63,195 nucleotides of DNA from Brevibacterium sp. ZH18 (GCF_022748595.1 NZ_JALDSX010000018.1:1-63195), one strand, 5' to 3'; counted from the stretch's first letter, positions 34,568 through 44,463 are shown. A program made the numbers and translations. Notes: generated by a model not told the origin, from the letters alone.

Positions 34568-36223
34568 TCAGGCCGAGATCTCATCGGCGGCCGGGGGCAT
34601 GACCTCGGAGTCGATGAGGATGTGGATGAGCGTCGGGCCGTCTGCGGCCAGGGCACGGTCGAGGGCGGGCTCGAAATCCTCGGTCTTCTCGACCCGTTCC
34701 CCGTGCCCACCGAACGAGGACATCCATACTGCGAAGTCGGGATTGACCATTCGCGTGCCCGAGGGTCTGCCCGGGTAGTGACTGACCTGGTGCTGGACGA
34801 TCGTGCCGTACACGCCGTTGTCGACGACGATGACCAGCGGGCTGGCTCCGTGTGCGAAGGCCGTCGCCAGTTCCTGTCCGTTCATGAGGAAATCGCCGTC
34901 CCCGCACACCGCGACCGCGCGACGCTCGGGGAACGCCAGCGATGCAGCAACTGCCCCGGGAACCGCGAGTCCCATCGCGCCGTTGCGCGCACCGACGAGG
35001 CTCGCGGGCTCACAGTGCCGGATGAAACGGTGACCCCAGATCGTGGCGTTGCCTGCCCCGTACGTGAGGATCGCATCCCCGCCGAGGCGGTCGTCGAGGA
35101 TCCCGAACGCCACCCCGAGATCGACTCCGGTGCGGGGAATCGCTCCGGCCACCTCGGCGTCGGGACGATGTGCGGAGAACTGGGACTGCGCATCCGCACG
35201 GGAGCTCATCCAGGCGTCATCACGGCTGCCGCGAAGCGTGGCGTCGGTGAACGCGTTCAGTGCAGTGACGAAGCTGCGTGGGGAGGCTAGAATGTGCTGG
35301 TCGATGTGACCGGCATGCTGGGTGGCTTCGGGGTCGAGGCCGACGACGATGGTCTCGGCGTCGAAGCCGCGCGTATAGCCGTCACTGGCCACATCGGATC
35401 GGGTGGCGCCGACGAAGATCAGGAGGTCCGCCTCGGCGAATCCGGCGGCGATCACATCCGCCCGGCCATACCCCAACCATCCGGCCCAGGCGGGGCTCGA
35501 GTGGGGGAGCGCATCGTAGGCACGCCAGTCGGCGAAGATCGCAATCCCCGCCGAGGCGGCCAGCTCGGCCAGGGTTTCCCCGTGCCCTTCGTGCCATCCG
35601 TCACCGCCGAGGACGAACGCCGGTTTCTGCGCCGTCGAGATCCGCGCGGTCAGCGACTCGAGATCGATGGCCGAAGGCTGAGGTTCGGCGATCGGAGCGG
35701 GTGTCGGTGCTGGTGAGTCGGTCACCCGGACGAGAACATCCTCGGGCAGGCCGACGACGACGGGACCCGGGCGACCGGACGCGGCGATCCGCAGCGCCTC
35801 GGCCGTCAGGTCGCCGGCGCGATGTTCGTCATCGATGATGATGACCTTCTTCGCGGTCGAGGAGAACCACTCGGGGAGGCTGAACTCCTGGAAAGATTCC
35901 CGCGCCCGATCGGCGATCGGAACGAGGCCGACGAAGAGGACCAGAGCAGTGGCATCCTGGTAGGCCGTGTGGACCGAGATCATTGCGTTCGCGGCACCCG
36001 GTCCACGCGTGACCATGGCGATTCCGGGGCGCCCTGTCAGCCGTGATTCGGACAGGGCCATGAATCCGGCACCGCCCTCCTGACGGCACACAATCGTCTC
36101 GATGGGAGAGTCATAGAGCCCGTCGAGGACGTCGAGATAGCTCTCGCCGGGAACGGCGTAGACACGCTCGATTCCGGCGTTCTCTAGGGTGTTGACGATG
36201 AGGTGACCGGCCGAGCGGGACAT
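34568..36223 (-). CDS. Thiamine-pyrophosphate-dependent enzyme (acetolactate synthase / benzoylformate decarboxylase family)
   Basis: The 551-residue enzyme has the three TPP-family domains. The N-terminal PYR domain has the activating Glu in VCRQEGGAGFMA. The central domain is about 190-330. The C-terminal PP domain carries the metal/TPP motif VCGDGDFLMNGQELATA followed by VDNGVYGTI. It would decarboxylate or ligate a 2-oxo acid; family comparison cannot separate benzoylformate decarboxylase, glyoxylate carboligase and acetolactate synthase activities. It lies 31 bp before the M20 hydrolase and 31 bp after the MFS gene, so all three are probably co-transcribed. Confidence 0.85.
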   Translation of the reverse strand: MSRSAGHLIVNTLENAGIERVYAVPGESYLDVLDGLYDSPIETIVCRQEGGAGFMALSESRLTGRPGIAMVTRGPGAANAMISVHTAYQDATALVLFVGLVPIADRARESFQEFSLPEWFSSTAKKVIIIDDEHRAGDLTAEALRIAASGRPGPVVVGLPEDVLVRVTDSPAPTPAPIAEPQPSAIDLESLTARISTAQKPAFVLGGDGWHEGHGETLAELAASAGIAIFADWRAYDALPHSSPAWAGWLGYGRADVIAAGFAEADLLIFVGATRSDVASDGYTRGFDAETIVVGLDPEATQHAGHIDQHILASPRSFVTALNAFTDATLRGSRDDAWMSSRADAQSQFSAHRPDAEVAGAIPRTGVDLGVAFGILDDRLGGDAILTYGAGNATIWGHRFIRHCEPASLVGARNGAMGLAVPGAVAASLAFPERRAVAVCGDGDFLMNGQELATAFAHGASPLVIVVDNGVYGTIVQHQVSHYPGRPSGTRMVNPDFAVWMSSFGGHGERVEKTEDFEPALDRALAADGPTLIHILIDSEVMPPAADEISA

Positions 36224-36254
36224 GTGCGTGGTCCTTTCGAAGGTGGAGCAGTGC

Positions 36255-37586
36255 TCAGTGCTTGAAGCCGGGCAGGTCGACGCTCAGGCGCGGTGCGATG
36301 GCTCCGGCGACGGCCGTGAACAGGGACAGGAAGACCAGCATCGCCGCGGCCGGCCACCAATGATTGGCCGCCGAGGCGACGAGCCCGGTGGCGAGCAACG
36401 GAATGAATCCGGAGAGCATGCCGGCGACGTTCTGTGCCAGGGCGACACCGGTGTAGCGGGTGCTGGCCGGGAACAGGCCCGTCATCACGGTGCCCGAGGC
36501 GGCATAGGGCAGCGACAGTGTGCCGACCGCCAGAGTCATGGCGAGGACGACGAGGACCGGGTTCCCGGACGCGAACATGAAGAAGGCAGGAACAGCGACC
36601 ACCGCCGAGGCGATTCCACCCCACAGGATGACCTTGCTGGCCCCGTATTTCGTTCCAAGCGCTCCGCCCCAGATGAGGCAGAAGATCTCGACGGCGGCGG
36701 CGACCATGCTGCCCAGCAGCAGAAGCGAATCGTCGTAGCCGAGGACGTTGACGCCGTACCAGACGCAGAACGCGGTGACGAGGTAGAAGCCGCCGACGCC
36801 GAGGAGGGCTGCGGCCATGCCGACGATGATCTGCTTCCAGCTGTCGCGGAAGGTGGTGCGCACGGGGCTCTTCTCGAGCTCGCCGGATTCCTCGAGCTGG
36901 CGGAAGACCGGAGACTCTTCAAGGCGACTGCGGATGTAGACGGCGACGAGGAGGAGCGGGATGGCGGCGAGGAACGGGATGCGCCAGCCCCAGGCGCTGA
37001 AGCTGTCCGCGGACAGGACCAGGGTCATGATGAAGAAGCCGCCGGAGGAGAGGATCGTGCCGATGGGCGAGCCGATCTGCGGGATCGCGGCGTAGCGTGC
37101 GCGCAGGTGCAGAGGGGCGTTCTCGACGACGAGCGTCATGGCGCCTGACCATTCGCCACCGACGAACAGGCCCTGCAGGATGCGCAGGAGCACGAGCAGT
37201 ACCGGTGCTGCGAAGCCGATCGCGGCGTAGGTCGGGAGCATGCCGATGAGGCCTGTGACGATGCCGATACCGACGATGGTGACCATGAGGACCCTGCGCC
37301 GCCCGACCTTGTCGCCGATGCGGCCGAAGATGAGTCCGCCGATGGGGCGGGCAGCGAGTCCGACGCCGAAGGTCGCAAAGGACGCCAATGCCGCGGCAGT
37401 GGCGTTTTCGCTGGTGAAGTACTGAACGTTGAAGACCAGTGCCGCAGCCGCGCTGAAGAGGAAGAAGTCGTACCACTCGAGCGCGGTGCCCAGGAGGGCT
37501 CCGAGCGCGACTTTGTTGGCATCCTTGATGCTGAGTTCGTGCGTTGCGGAATATTCCGCCGCAGCTGTGGGGTCGTTCTGGCTCAT
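36255..37586 (-). CDS. MFS transporter, metabolite:H+ symporter (MHS) type
   Basis: The 443-residue protein has 12 hydrophobic segments and the MHS-family signatures GTALEWYDFFLFSAAAALVF at the first helix and RPIGGLIFGRIGDKVGRRRV in loop 2-3. It probably imports a carboxylate substrate. ATG 37586 has GGAGAG upstream. It is the first gene of the cluster that continues with the TPP enzyme and the M20 hydrolase, and it is divergent from the PucR gene. Confidence 0.88.
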   Translation of the reverse strand: MSQNDPTAAAEYSATHELSIKDANKVALGALLGTALEWYDFFLFSAAAALVFNVQYFTSENATAAALASFATFGVGLAARPIGGLIFGRIGDKVGRRRVLMVTIVGIGIVTGLIGMLPTYAAIGFAAPVLLVLLRILQGLFVGGEWSGAMTLVVENAPLHLRARYAAIPQIGSPIGTILSSGGFFIMTLVLSADSFSAWGWRIPFLAAIPLLLVAVYIRSRLEESPVFRQLEESGELEKSPVRTTFRDSWKQIIVGMAAALLGVGGFYLVTAFCVWYGVNVLGYDDSLLLLGSMVAAAVEIFCLIWGGALGTKYGASKVILWGGIASAVVAVPAFFMFASGNPVLVVLAMTLAVGTLSLPYAASGTVMTGLFPASTRYTGVALAQNVAGMLSGFIPLLATGLVASAANHWWPAAAMLVFLSLFTAVAGAIAPRLSVDLPGFKH

Positions 37587-37648
37587 GTATCTCTCCATCG
37601 AGTGCAAGACTGGGTCGTGAGTGTATTCTGCCGACGATCGGTCATCAG

Positions 37649-37667
37649 CTGTTGGCCGGGCAAACAG
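37649..37667. promoter_or_regulatory. Candidate PucR operator, imperfect palindrome
   Basis: CTGTTGGCCGGGCAAACAG is a near-palindrome (arms CTGTT/AACAG with matching GCC/GGC inside) in the divergent region between the MFS operon and the PucR gene. Confidence 0.4.
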
Positions 37668-37768
37668 CCGGTAGCTTAGAACACTACAGAGTGAGATCGC
37701 ACGATTTCGAGTAATTTTTGCCCCGGATTCGCGGTCTTTTATTGTGCATCTGCACAGTGCTCTGCGCC

Positions 37769-37774
37769 TAGTCT
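37769..37774 (+). promoter_or_regulatory. -10 box TAGTCT of a leaderless PucR promoter
   Basis: TAGTCT ends 6 nt before ATG 37781. Confidence 0.55.
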
Positions 37775-37780
37775 AGAACC

Positions 37781-38950
37781 ATGGCGCCAACACACGAGAG
37801 ACAGCTCAGGGATCAGCCGCTGCCGGAGGACCGCCGGCGTTGGAACGCACTCCTCGACGCCCTCGATCTCGGGAAGCTCACTGAGCGATTCTTGGCCCGA
37901 GTCGTTACAGTCCCCGGTTACGATCCCGCTCCGATTCCTGTCTCGGAAATAAAGCGGACCGGACTCATCTCCTTCCGGTCACTCGTCGAAGGGCTGCGCG
38001 CCGGTGGTTTCGATGGTCCAGTCGCAGTGTCCACGGAGGTAGGGGTCTCCCGCGCCCGCGCCGGGATTCCGCTGGAGGCGCTGATGACAGCGATCCGGCA
38101 CGACTTCAATGTTCTGTGGGAGGCGCTGACCAGGGTCGCGACGCAGGAGGACGCGGAACTCGTCATCCGGCACACCGGAATCGTTCTCTCCACGGTCGAC
38201 GAATACGTCTCCCAGGTTCAGCAGGCCTATACAGCGGAGCTGCAGCGGATGCGGGAGGAGGAGTACTCCCTCCGGCAGGGCCTCATCGCGGGACTGTTCG
38301 ACGATCACAACCCGACGGACGAACGCCTGGCCACGATCGCCTCGACGTTGGGACTCGATCCGGAGGGTCCGCTGCTCGTCGTGGCGGCCCGTGGTCAGGA
38401 CACTTCGGCCCTGCGGGTTCTCGTCTCGGATTACGAACGGGCAGGCGGGACCATGTTCACGCACCACCTCGGCGACGTTCTCATTGCCTTTGCTCGCTCG
38501 TCTGAGCTCTCGGGTTCGCGCTTGGAGGCGATCGAACGTCGCCTCGCCGAGGCACGAGTGGGCTTGGTCAATGCGCCCGGGATCGGGTTCCTGCGCAGGT
38601 CAGCGCTGACCGCACGGGATCTGGCGCAGCTGCTTACGCCCGCTGAAACGGGGGCGATGACCTGGGAACGCGGGTGGGCCCGCTTGGCAGCTCAGGCACT
38701 CAACGCCGCCGGAAATTCCATCGTCACCGACGTCGAACGGGCGCTCGCCGTCTGTGGCGCGGCCGAACGTGAGCGCCTCGTCGAGGCAGTGCACACCTAC
38801 CTGCGCTCGGGCAGCATCGCGACGAGTGCTGCCGAGCTGTTCTGCCACCGCAATACCGTAGCCAACCGCCTGCGCCGATTCGCTGACCTGACCGGGGTGG
38901 ACCCGATGATCCCCGCCGAGGCGGCCCGGCTCGTTGTCGGGTGGGCGTGA
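37781..38950 (+). CDS. PucR-family transcriptional regulator
   Basis: The 389-residue protein ends in the PucR C-terminal helix-turn-helix (VEAVHTYLRSGSIATSAAEL, then FCHRNTVANRLRRFADLTGV). The N-terminal part (about 20-150) resembles the RsbRD-like ligand domain found in actinobacterial PucR proteins. PucR-type regulators often control purine, ureide or amide catabolism and sense a pathway intermediate. Its position between two catabolic transcripts suggests that it controls both. Confidence 0.85.
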   Translation: MAPTHERQLRDQPLPEDRRRWNALLDALDLGKLTERFLARVVTVPGYDPAPIPVSEIKRTGLISFRSLVEGLRAGGFDGPVAVSTEVGVSRARAGIPLEALMTAIRHDFNVLWEALTRVATQEDAELVIRHTGIVLSTVDEYVSQVQQAYTAELQRMREEEYSLRQGLIAGLFDDHNPTDERLATIASTLGLDPEGPLLVVAARGQDTSALRVLVSDYERAGGTMFTHHLGDVLIAFARSSELSGSRLEAIERRLAEARVGLVNAPGIGFLRRSALTARDLAQLLTPAETGAMTWERGWARLAAQALNAAGNSIVTDVERALAVCGAAERERLVEAVHTYLRSGSIATSAAELFCHRNTVANRLRRFADLTGVDPMIPAEAARLVVGWA

Positions 38951-39175
38951 ACTCCGGTGTGCGTGAACGTGGTCGACTCAGACCCGAGGTTGCACGATCG
39001 GTGTCAGCACCACCTCGGTGAGGGCAGTACCTCAGTCCCGGTATTCGGAACTTTGGGTGCAAATGCAAGAAATCCTAGGAAGACGGCGCGATGCTGACGT
39101 AATGTGATCGACGTAGCGCGCTGAGAGCCAATGTGGGAGCCATCATCCTGGCCCGGCCTGATCGAAGGAGATCGT

Positions 39176-40543
39176 ATGTCATCCGAGGTGAACCCGTCTG
39201 TGGGCGGACAGTCGTCCGCCGATTCCGCGATGGAGAAACGGACTTTGAAGAAGGTCACCGTCCGGTTGATCCCGTTCATCATCGCGATGTACTTCATCAA
39301 CTATCTCGACCGCACGAACCTCGGCATCGCCGGGCCCGGCGGGATGAACGAGGACCTCGCGATGAGCGCGACCCAGTTCGGGTTCGCCGCCGGCATCTTC
39401 TTCTTCGGCTACCTCCTCCTCGAGGTGCCCTCGAACCTTGCGCTGCACAAGTTCGGCGCCCGGATCTGGCTCGCTCGAATTCTCATCAGTTGGGGAATCA
39501 TCGCCGCCGCGATGGCCTTCGTCCCCAGCCACGGGTGGCTCTACGTGCTGCGGTTCCTCCTCGGAGTCGCCGAGGCGGGATTCTTCCCCGGCATCATCCT
39601 CTACCTCACGTACTGGTTCCCGGAATCCATGCGCGCCCGCGCGACGGCACTGTTCATGCTCGCCATTCCGCTGTCGAGCGTCATCGGTTCGCCGCTGTCC
39701 TCGTGGCTGATCTCGAGCGGCAACTCGGTGTTCGAGAACTTCGCCGGCTGGCGCTTCATGTTCATCATCGAAGGCGTGCCCGCCGTCCTGCTCGGCATCA
39801 TGTGCCTCGTCTACCTCACCGACCGCCCGCGTGACGCCAAATGGCTGACCCCTGAGGAGCGGAACTGGCTGCAGTCGCGAATGGACGCCGAGGACCAAGG
39901 AAAGGCCGAAACCTTCCACTACCCCGTGCGCCGGTCCCTGCTGCAGCCGCGCGTCTGGGCGCTGTCGTTCGTCTACTTCGGCATGGTCTACGGGCTCTAC
40001 GCGATGAGCTTCTTCCTGCCGACGATCATCGCGGGCTTCCAGGAGACGTTCGGAGTCGAATACTCCATCCTCGAGATCGGCTTCATCACTGCCATCCCCT
40101 ACGTCTTCGGGGCGCTGGCCATGTACTTCTGGTCGCGACACGGCGACAAGACCAACGAACGCGTGTGGCACGTCGCAATCCCGCTCTTCATCGGCGGTGT
40201 GACCATCCCGATCGCCCTGTACCTGAGCTCGCCGTTCACCACGATGATCGCTGTGACCATCACCTGCATGGCCATCTGCGCAGCCCTGCCGACGTTCTGG
40301 CCCCTGCCGCAGACCTTCCTTGCCGGTGCCGGAGCTGCCGCTGGCCTCGCGCTCATCAATTCGCTGGGCAACTCTGCGGGCTTCTTCGCCCCCTACATCA
40401 CGGGCTGGCTCGCCGAGCTGACCGGCACCCAAAACGCCGGCATGTGGGTCGTCGGCGCCGCCATGGTCGCCGCCGGAATCGTCACCCTCATCCTCAAGGC
40501 GGCACCCGCCCCCGATAGGGTGGATCCGAATCTGACGAAATAG
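39176..40543 (+). CDS. MFS transporter, anion:cation symporter (ACS) type
   Basis: The 455-residue, 12-helix protein has the ACS-family hallmarks of an N-terminal LIPFIIAMYFINYLDRTNLG and GYLLLEVPSNLALHKFGAR. Relatives import hexuronates, tartrate, phthalate or other organic anions. The start is ATG 39176 after GAAGGAG. The 225 bp between PucR and this gene hold no gene. It forms a pair with the FAD oxidase 101 bp downstream, which may use the imported substrate. Confidence 0.87.
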   Translation: MSSEVNPSVGGQSSADSAMEKRTLKKVTVRLIPFIIAMYFINYLDRTNLGIAGPGGMNEDLAMSATQFGFAAGIFFFGYLLLEVPSNLALHKFGARIWLARILISWGIIAAAMAFVPSHGWLYVLRFLLGVAEAGFFPGIILYLTYWFPESMRARATALFMLAIPLSSVIGSPLSSWLISSGNSVFENFAGWRFMFIIEGVPAVLLGIMCLVYLTDRPRDAKWLTPEERNWLQSRMDAEDQGKAETFHYPVRRSLLQPRVWALSFVYFGMVYGLYAMSFFLPTIIAGFQETFGVEYSILEIGFITAIPYVFGALAMYFWSRHGDKTNERVWHVAIPLFIGGVTIPIALYLSSPFTTMIAVTITCMAICAALPTFWPLPQTFLAGAGAAAGLALINSLGNSAGFFAPYITGWLAELTGTQNAGMWVVGAAMVAAGIVTLILKAAPAPDRVDPNLTK

Positions 40544-40644
40544 TCGGAAGCATCCGGGATAGCCCGGAAGCCTCCAGATGAGTCAGAGAGAAGAGTCGCC
40601 GAGGCGGTCGTGACCGTCCCGACATTTCCGTTCGGAAGGATGTC

Positions 40645-42066
40645 ATGACAGAACACAACCAAGTCACAGTGGGTGCGGCGGAACTCGGGGACCTCGCGAC
40701 GAGGCTGAGCCCGGGTGCCCTGACGACGGATCCCGACGTCATTGCCGCCCATGCCACGGATGAGGCCCTGTTCTGCCCTCACGAAGGATCGATCGCCTTG
40801 GTCAGGGCCACCTCGGCGGGGGACGTCCAAGAGGTCATGAGGTTTGCCAGCGCACATCGGATCCCTGTGGTTCCGCAGGGTGCCAGGTCGGGGATCTCGG
40901 GTGGTGCGAACGGCTCACCTGGGGCGATCCTGCTCAATGTGTCTCGGATGACAGATGTCCTCTCGATCAACGAGGCGGAGCGTCTCGTCACGGTCCAACC
41001 CGGCATCATCAACCAGGACCTCAAGGATCATCTGGCGCCCTTCGGCCTGTCCTATCCGCCCGACCCCGGATCGGTCGCGCTGTCGTCGATCGGCGGCAAC
41101 ATCGCGACCAACGCGGGCGGACTGTGCTGCGTGAAATACGGTGTGACCAGGGACTATGTTCGCAGTCTTCAGGTTGTTCTGGCCGATGGCACGTTGACGA
41201 CGTTGGGCCCGCAGACAGCGAAAGGTGTCGCCGGCCTCGACATGCGCCACCTATTCATCGGTTCCGAGGGCACGCTGGGCATCGTCGTCGAGGCGACCCT
41301 GCGGCTCATCCCGGCGCTGCCCGATCCGTTCACCGCTGTGGCGACCTTCCCCGACGAGCGCACCGGCCTCCAGACCGTCGCGGACTTCATGGCCGCAGGC
41401 GGCGTGCCGAGCATCCTCGAATTTCTCGACTCGTCGAGCCTGAAGATGCTCAATGAGTTCGGCGACTTCGGCCTCGACGCTGATGCGGGCTCGATGCTCA
41501 TCATGCAGGTCGACCAGAATCCTGCGGATTCCGAAGCGGTCATGGCCAAATTCGCCGAGGTTGCCGAGAGCTGCGGTGCCCTCGACGTCGCGTACTCCGA
41601 TGATCCGGCGGATTCGGCCGCGCTGATCGCTGCCCGGCGGATGATTCAGCCGGCGTATGAGAAGTTCGCGAATGCGCATGGGGGAGGGCAGCTGCTCGAC
41701 GACGTGTGCCTGCCGCGAACTGCTGTGCCGGAGTTCTGCGATCGGCTGGGGGAGCTTCGTGAGTCATCGGGTCTCGTGATCTCCCTTGTTGCGCACGCCG
41801 GTGACGGCAACACTCATCCGTCGGTGTTCTTCGACGCCAGCGACGCCGATCAGACCGCGAAGGCCGAGGGCGTCTTCGCTGAAATCATGCGCATCGGCCT
41901 GGAGCTGGGCGGCACGATCACCGGCGAACATGGAGTCGGCTACCTCAAGCGCGATTGGCTGCAACATGAACTGGACGAGGGGTCGCGGCGCATCCAGCTC
42001 GCGGTGAAGAACGCGCTCGACCCGCTGGGAATCCTCAACCCGGGAAAGATGCTCAGCGCGATCTGA
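40645..42066 (+). CDS. FAD-linked 2-hydroxyacid oxidase/dehydrogenase (GlcD/D-lactate dehydrogenase type)
   Basis: The 473-residue flavoenzyme has an FAD-binding PCMH domain (about 45-225) with VVPQGARSGISGGAN, the SSIGGNIATNAGGLCCVKYG signature and FIGSEGTLGIV. The FAD-oxidase C-terminal domain has VAHAGDGNTHPSVFFD and the closing ITGEHGVGYLKR. It oxidises a 2-hydroxy acid such as glycolate, D-lactate or mandelate to the 2-oxo acid. A TPP enzyme for 2-oxo acids lies in the same cluster, so a route from hydroxy acid to oxo acid and on to decarboxylation is possible. RBS GGAAGGA. Confidence 0.88.
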   Translation: MTEHNQVTVGAAELGDLATRLSPGALTTDPDVIAAHATDEALFCPHEGSIALVRATSAGDVQEVMRFASAHRIPVVPQGARSGISGGANGSPGAILLNVSRMTDVLSINEAERLVTVQPGIINQDLKDHLAPFGLSYPPDPGSVALSSIGGNIATNAGGLCCVKYGVTRDYVRSLQVVLADGTLTTLGPQTAKGVAGLDMRHLFIGSEGTLGIVVEATLRLIPALPDPFTAVATFPDERTGLQTVADFMAAGGVPSILEFLDSSSLKMLNEFGDFGLDADAGSMLIMQVDQNPADSEAVMAKFAEVAESCGALDVAYSDDPADSAALIAARRMIQPAYEKFANAHGGGQLLDDVCLPRTAVPEFCDRLGELRESSGLVISLVAHAGDGNTHPSVFFDASDADQTAKAEGVFAEIMRIGLELGGTITGEHGVGYLKRDWLQHELDEGSRRIQLAVKNALDPLGILNPGKMLSAI

Positions 42067-42136
42067 GGTTTTGCTGTCCTAGGGGTCGGTGTCTGGGATG
42101 GTGGGAGTCTTTGGGGCAGTCGACGATTGGCTTTGA

Positions 42137-42172
42137 GAGCCGCGATCTTGTGAGCGCACAAGGTCGCGGCTC
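42137..42172. terminator. Strong hairpin terminator after the FAD oxidase
   Basis: A 16-bp stem with one G-T pair (42137-42152 with 42157-42172) and loop AGCG is followed by GTTTGGG. Confidence 0.75.
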
Positions 42173-42300
42173 GTTTGGGTTCCGTGCACTGACCTGGGAC
42201 GTTGATGATGGACGTCGATTCTAGGTCACCTATTGGCGCAGGAACGAAAGAATAACCGAACAAAATTAGAAACAAAGGGTGCAGTTGGTTGATATGAATG

Positions 42301-42306
42301 TATAAT
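42301..42306 (+). promoter_or_regulatory. Consensus -10 box TATAAT before the DUF222-HNH gene
   Basis: A perfect TATAAT lies in an unusually AT-rich stretch (about 42220-42310). No convincing -35 at 16-18 bp is visible. Confidence 0.5.
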
Positions 42307-42335
42307 TGAGGGAAGAGCAACAACGATGTTGGCGA

Positions 42336-44315
42336 ATGGACTTCAGGACCATGACTCTCACCCCCGACCGCATACCCGAGAACCCGGAAGAGCGTAAACC
42401 ACGCCCCGGTCCTCGTGGTGCGAAGAAGCGCGGCGGGGAAGAACGGGCCGACTCTTCTGCTGGCCCTTCGCTATTCGATCAGCTCCAAGAGGCCGGTGCT
42501 GATATGACCGGCCATCCTCTGGCGGGGAAGCTTCAATCTCTCCCAGCTGCGCCGCAGGAGCCGTCCAAGCCGCAAGCGCCACAAGCACCGTCGACCCTGC
42601 CGACCCTGCCGGCCCCGCCGGCCCTGTCAGCCCCGCCGGTTGCGCAGGGCGAGCCGGCAAATGCTGAAGCCTCTGCTGTCGACGCAGGCACAGATGCTGA
42701 CGCTGGCACAGATGCTGACGCAGTCACGTCCGACGCAACTGCCGATTCTGGCGCTGGAACCTCTGGAGTCACTGGAACCCCTGTGACCGCTGGAGCCTCT
42801 GGGGTCACTGGAGCCCCTGGAGTCACTGCGGGGACCGGTGGCTCTGCCAGTCCTCACCCGCTGCTCTCGGGAGAAGAGTGGAATGATCTGACTCGGTTCG
42901 CCCCGGAAGTCACGGACAGCCTCACTGCCCTGGGTGCGCTCAGAGATGGGTTGCGCACATTTGACCGACCTATGGGACCTGATGACGCGATCATGCTCAT
43001 CGACGGCCTGGAAGCGTTGGGTCGGGTGAATGAAGCACTTTCAACCCTGGCCCTTTCGGTCTGTGAGCGCGTTGGCACGCCTACTGACTATGGGGCAAAG
43101 ACAACGAAAGCCCTCATCCAGGACCGACTCAATCTCACTAGCCGTGAGGCGAATCGGCGTACAGATATGGCGAAGAACCTCGGCGGTCGAGTCGACTTCA
43201 CAGGTCAGGCTCAGCCTCCGCTCTGTCCAGTCGTCGCGGATGCTCTCAATGAGGGCAGACTCTCCGCCGATCAGGCCAGAGTCATCAAGGACTGCTTGAA
43301 AAAGCTGCCGACTTGGGTCAGCCAGGATGTCCGTGACCATGCAGAGTCGACGCTGGTGAAGGATGCGCCGACTGTGCGCGTCTCCGATCTGCGCGTCATC
43401 TTCCAGCGCATCTTGGACCACGTCGATCCTGATGGAAGGCCTCCGAAGGACCCCGCGGACCGCCGCGAATATAAAGTCAATATGTTCGCTCGCGAAAACG
43501 GTGACTGGGAGATTTCCGGACTTCTCGATCCGATCACGGGAGGACTGCTCAACGGCCTTCTGACATTGAGAACGAAGATCGGCAAGGGTGGCAGCAATAC
43601 AGGATCTGGATCTGGATCTGGCGATGACTGTGGCACTTCACTCGGTGGCGAAACGGCTGCTGGTGGAGATAGTCAGAATGATTGCGGTGTCCTTGAAGAC
43701 GGAACGCTTGTTGATATGACGGGAACCAAGCTCAGCGCGCAGGAGTGGATCTACGAACGGTTCGCCACCTTGGTTGGACGGATCGACATGGCGCGAACTG
43801 CGCGCGGTTCGCAATATGCATTAGTGGTCACGGCGAAAGCTGAAGATCTTGCATCGGGCACGGGATACGGGACAACCGGGAACGAGAGTCCGGTTCCGAT
43901 CAGTGAACTCGTCAGAAACGGGCTGAACGGCGCGGTGTTCTTCAATCTCATCTCCGATAAGGCAATCACAATGCAGGTCGCGACGGAGAATCGTTACGCG
44001 AATGCGAAACAGATTGCGGTTCTGACCGCGCGAGATCAAGGATGTACGTTCCCCGGATGTGATGCTCCGCCGGGATGGTGCGATGCCCACCATATTGTCG
44101 AGTGGGCGCAAAAAGGAAAGACCGATGTCAACAACATGACTTTGACCTGCTCGGCGCACCACCATCTGTTGGATCGATCCGAATGGTCAACGGTGATGCT
44201 CAAAGATGGTCGGCCGGCATGGGTGCCGCCGCCGTCGATCGATCCGGCGAGAAGACCGATACTCCACGCCAGGTTCGTTGCCCAAGACGCCATTGAAAAA
44301 CTCTTCGATGATTGA
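42336..44315 (+). CDS. DUF222 / HNH endonuclease-domain protein (13E12-repeat family)
   Basis: The protein of about 659 residues has a low-complexity N-terminus rich in Pro, Ala, Thr and Gly (about 1-180) made partly of short repeats. A DUF222 region (about 190-430) follows, then the C-terminal HNH motif: CTFPGCDAPPGWCDAHHIVE, and TCSAHHHLLDRSEW. The family is common and often multicopy in actinobacteria; REP13E12 proteins of mycobacteria are associated with mobile elements. The function is not established. The start is uncertain; ATG 42336 lies about 25 nt after the expected transcription start, with TTG 42306 and ATG 42351 as alternatives. Codon use is less GC-rich than in neighbours. Confidence 0.85.
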   Translation: MDFRTMTLTPDRIPENPEERKPRPGPRGAKKRGGEERADSSAGPSLFDQLQEAGADMTGHPLAGKLQSLPAAPQEPSKPQAPQAPSTLPTLPAPPALSAPPVAQGEPANAEASAVDAGTDADAGTDADAVTSDATADSGAGTSGVTGTPVTAGASGVTGAPGVTAGTGGSASPHPLLSGEEWNDLTRFAPEVTDSLTALGALRDGLRTFDRPMGPDDAIMLIDGLEALGRVNEALSTLALSVCERVGTPTDYGAKTTKALIQDRLNLTSREANRRTDMAKNLGGRVDFTGQAQPPLCPVVADALNEGRLSADQARVIKDCLKKLPTWVSQDVRDHAESTLVKDAPTVRVSDLRVIFQRILDHVDPDGRPPKDPADRREYKVNMFARENGDWEISGLLDPITGGLLNGLLTLRTKIGKGGSNTGSGSGSGDDCGTSLGGETAAGGDSQNDCGVLEDGTLVDMTGTKLSAQEWIYERFATLVGRIDMARTARGSQYALVVTAKAEDLASGTGYGTTGNESPVPISELVRNGLNGAVFFNLISDKAITMQVATENRYANAKQIAVLTARDQGCTFPGCDAPPGWCDAHHIVEWAQKGKTDVNNMTLTCSAHHHLLDRSEWSTVMLKDGRPAWVPPPSIDPARRPILHARFVAQDAIEKLFDD

Positions 44316-44431
44316 TCGCACACCTCTGTTTACAGGGGGATGGTGTGTTTGCACCAGGGAACGGTATGACTGCTACGGGGAACAATGCGTCTGTCGCACG
44401 GAACCGATGAATCAGCTTCAGAGCGGCGACG

Positions 44432-44463
44432 GGTCGACAGGTCGACGGGTCGACAGGTCGCCG
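44432..44463. repeat. 8-bp tandem repeat, four copies of GGTCGACR
   Basis: GGTCGACA, GGTCGACG, GGTCGACA and GGTCGCCG run in a row in the 240-bp gap between the HNH gene and the siderophore-interacting protein gene. No gene is seen in this gap. Confidence 0.85.
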
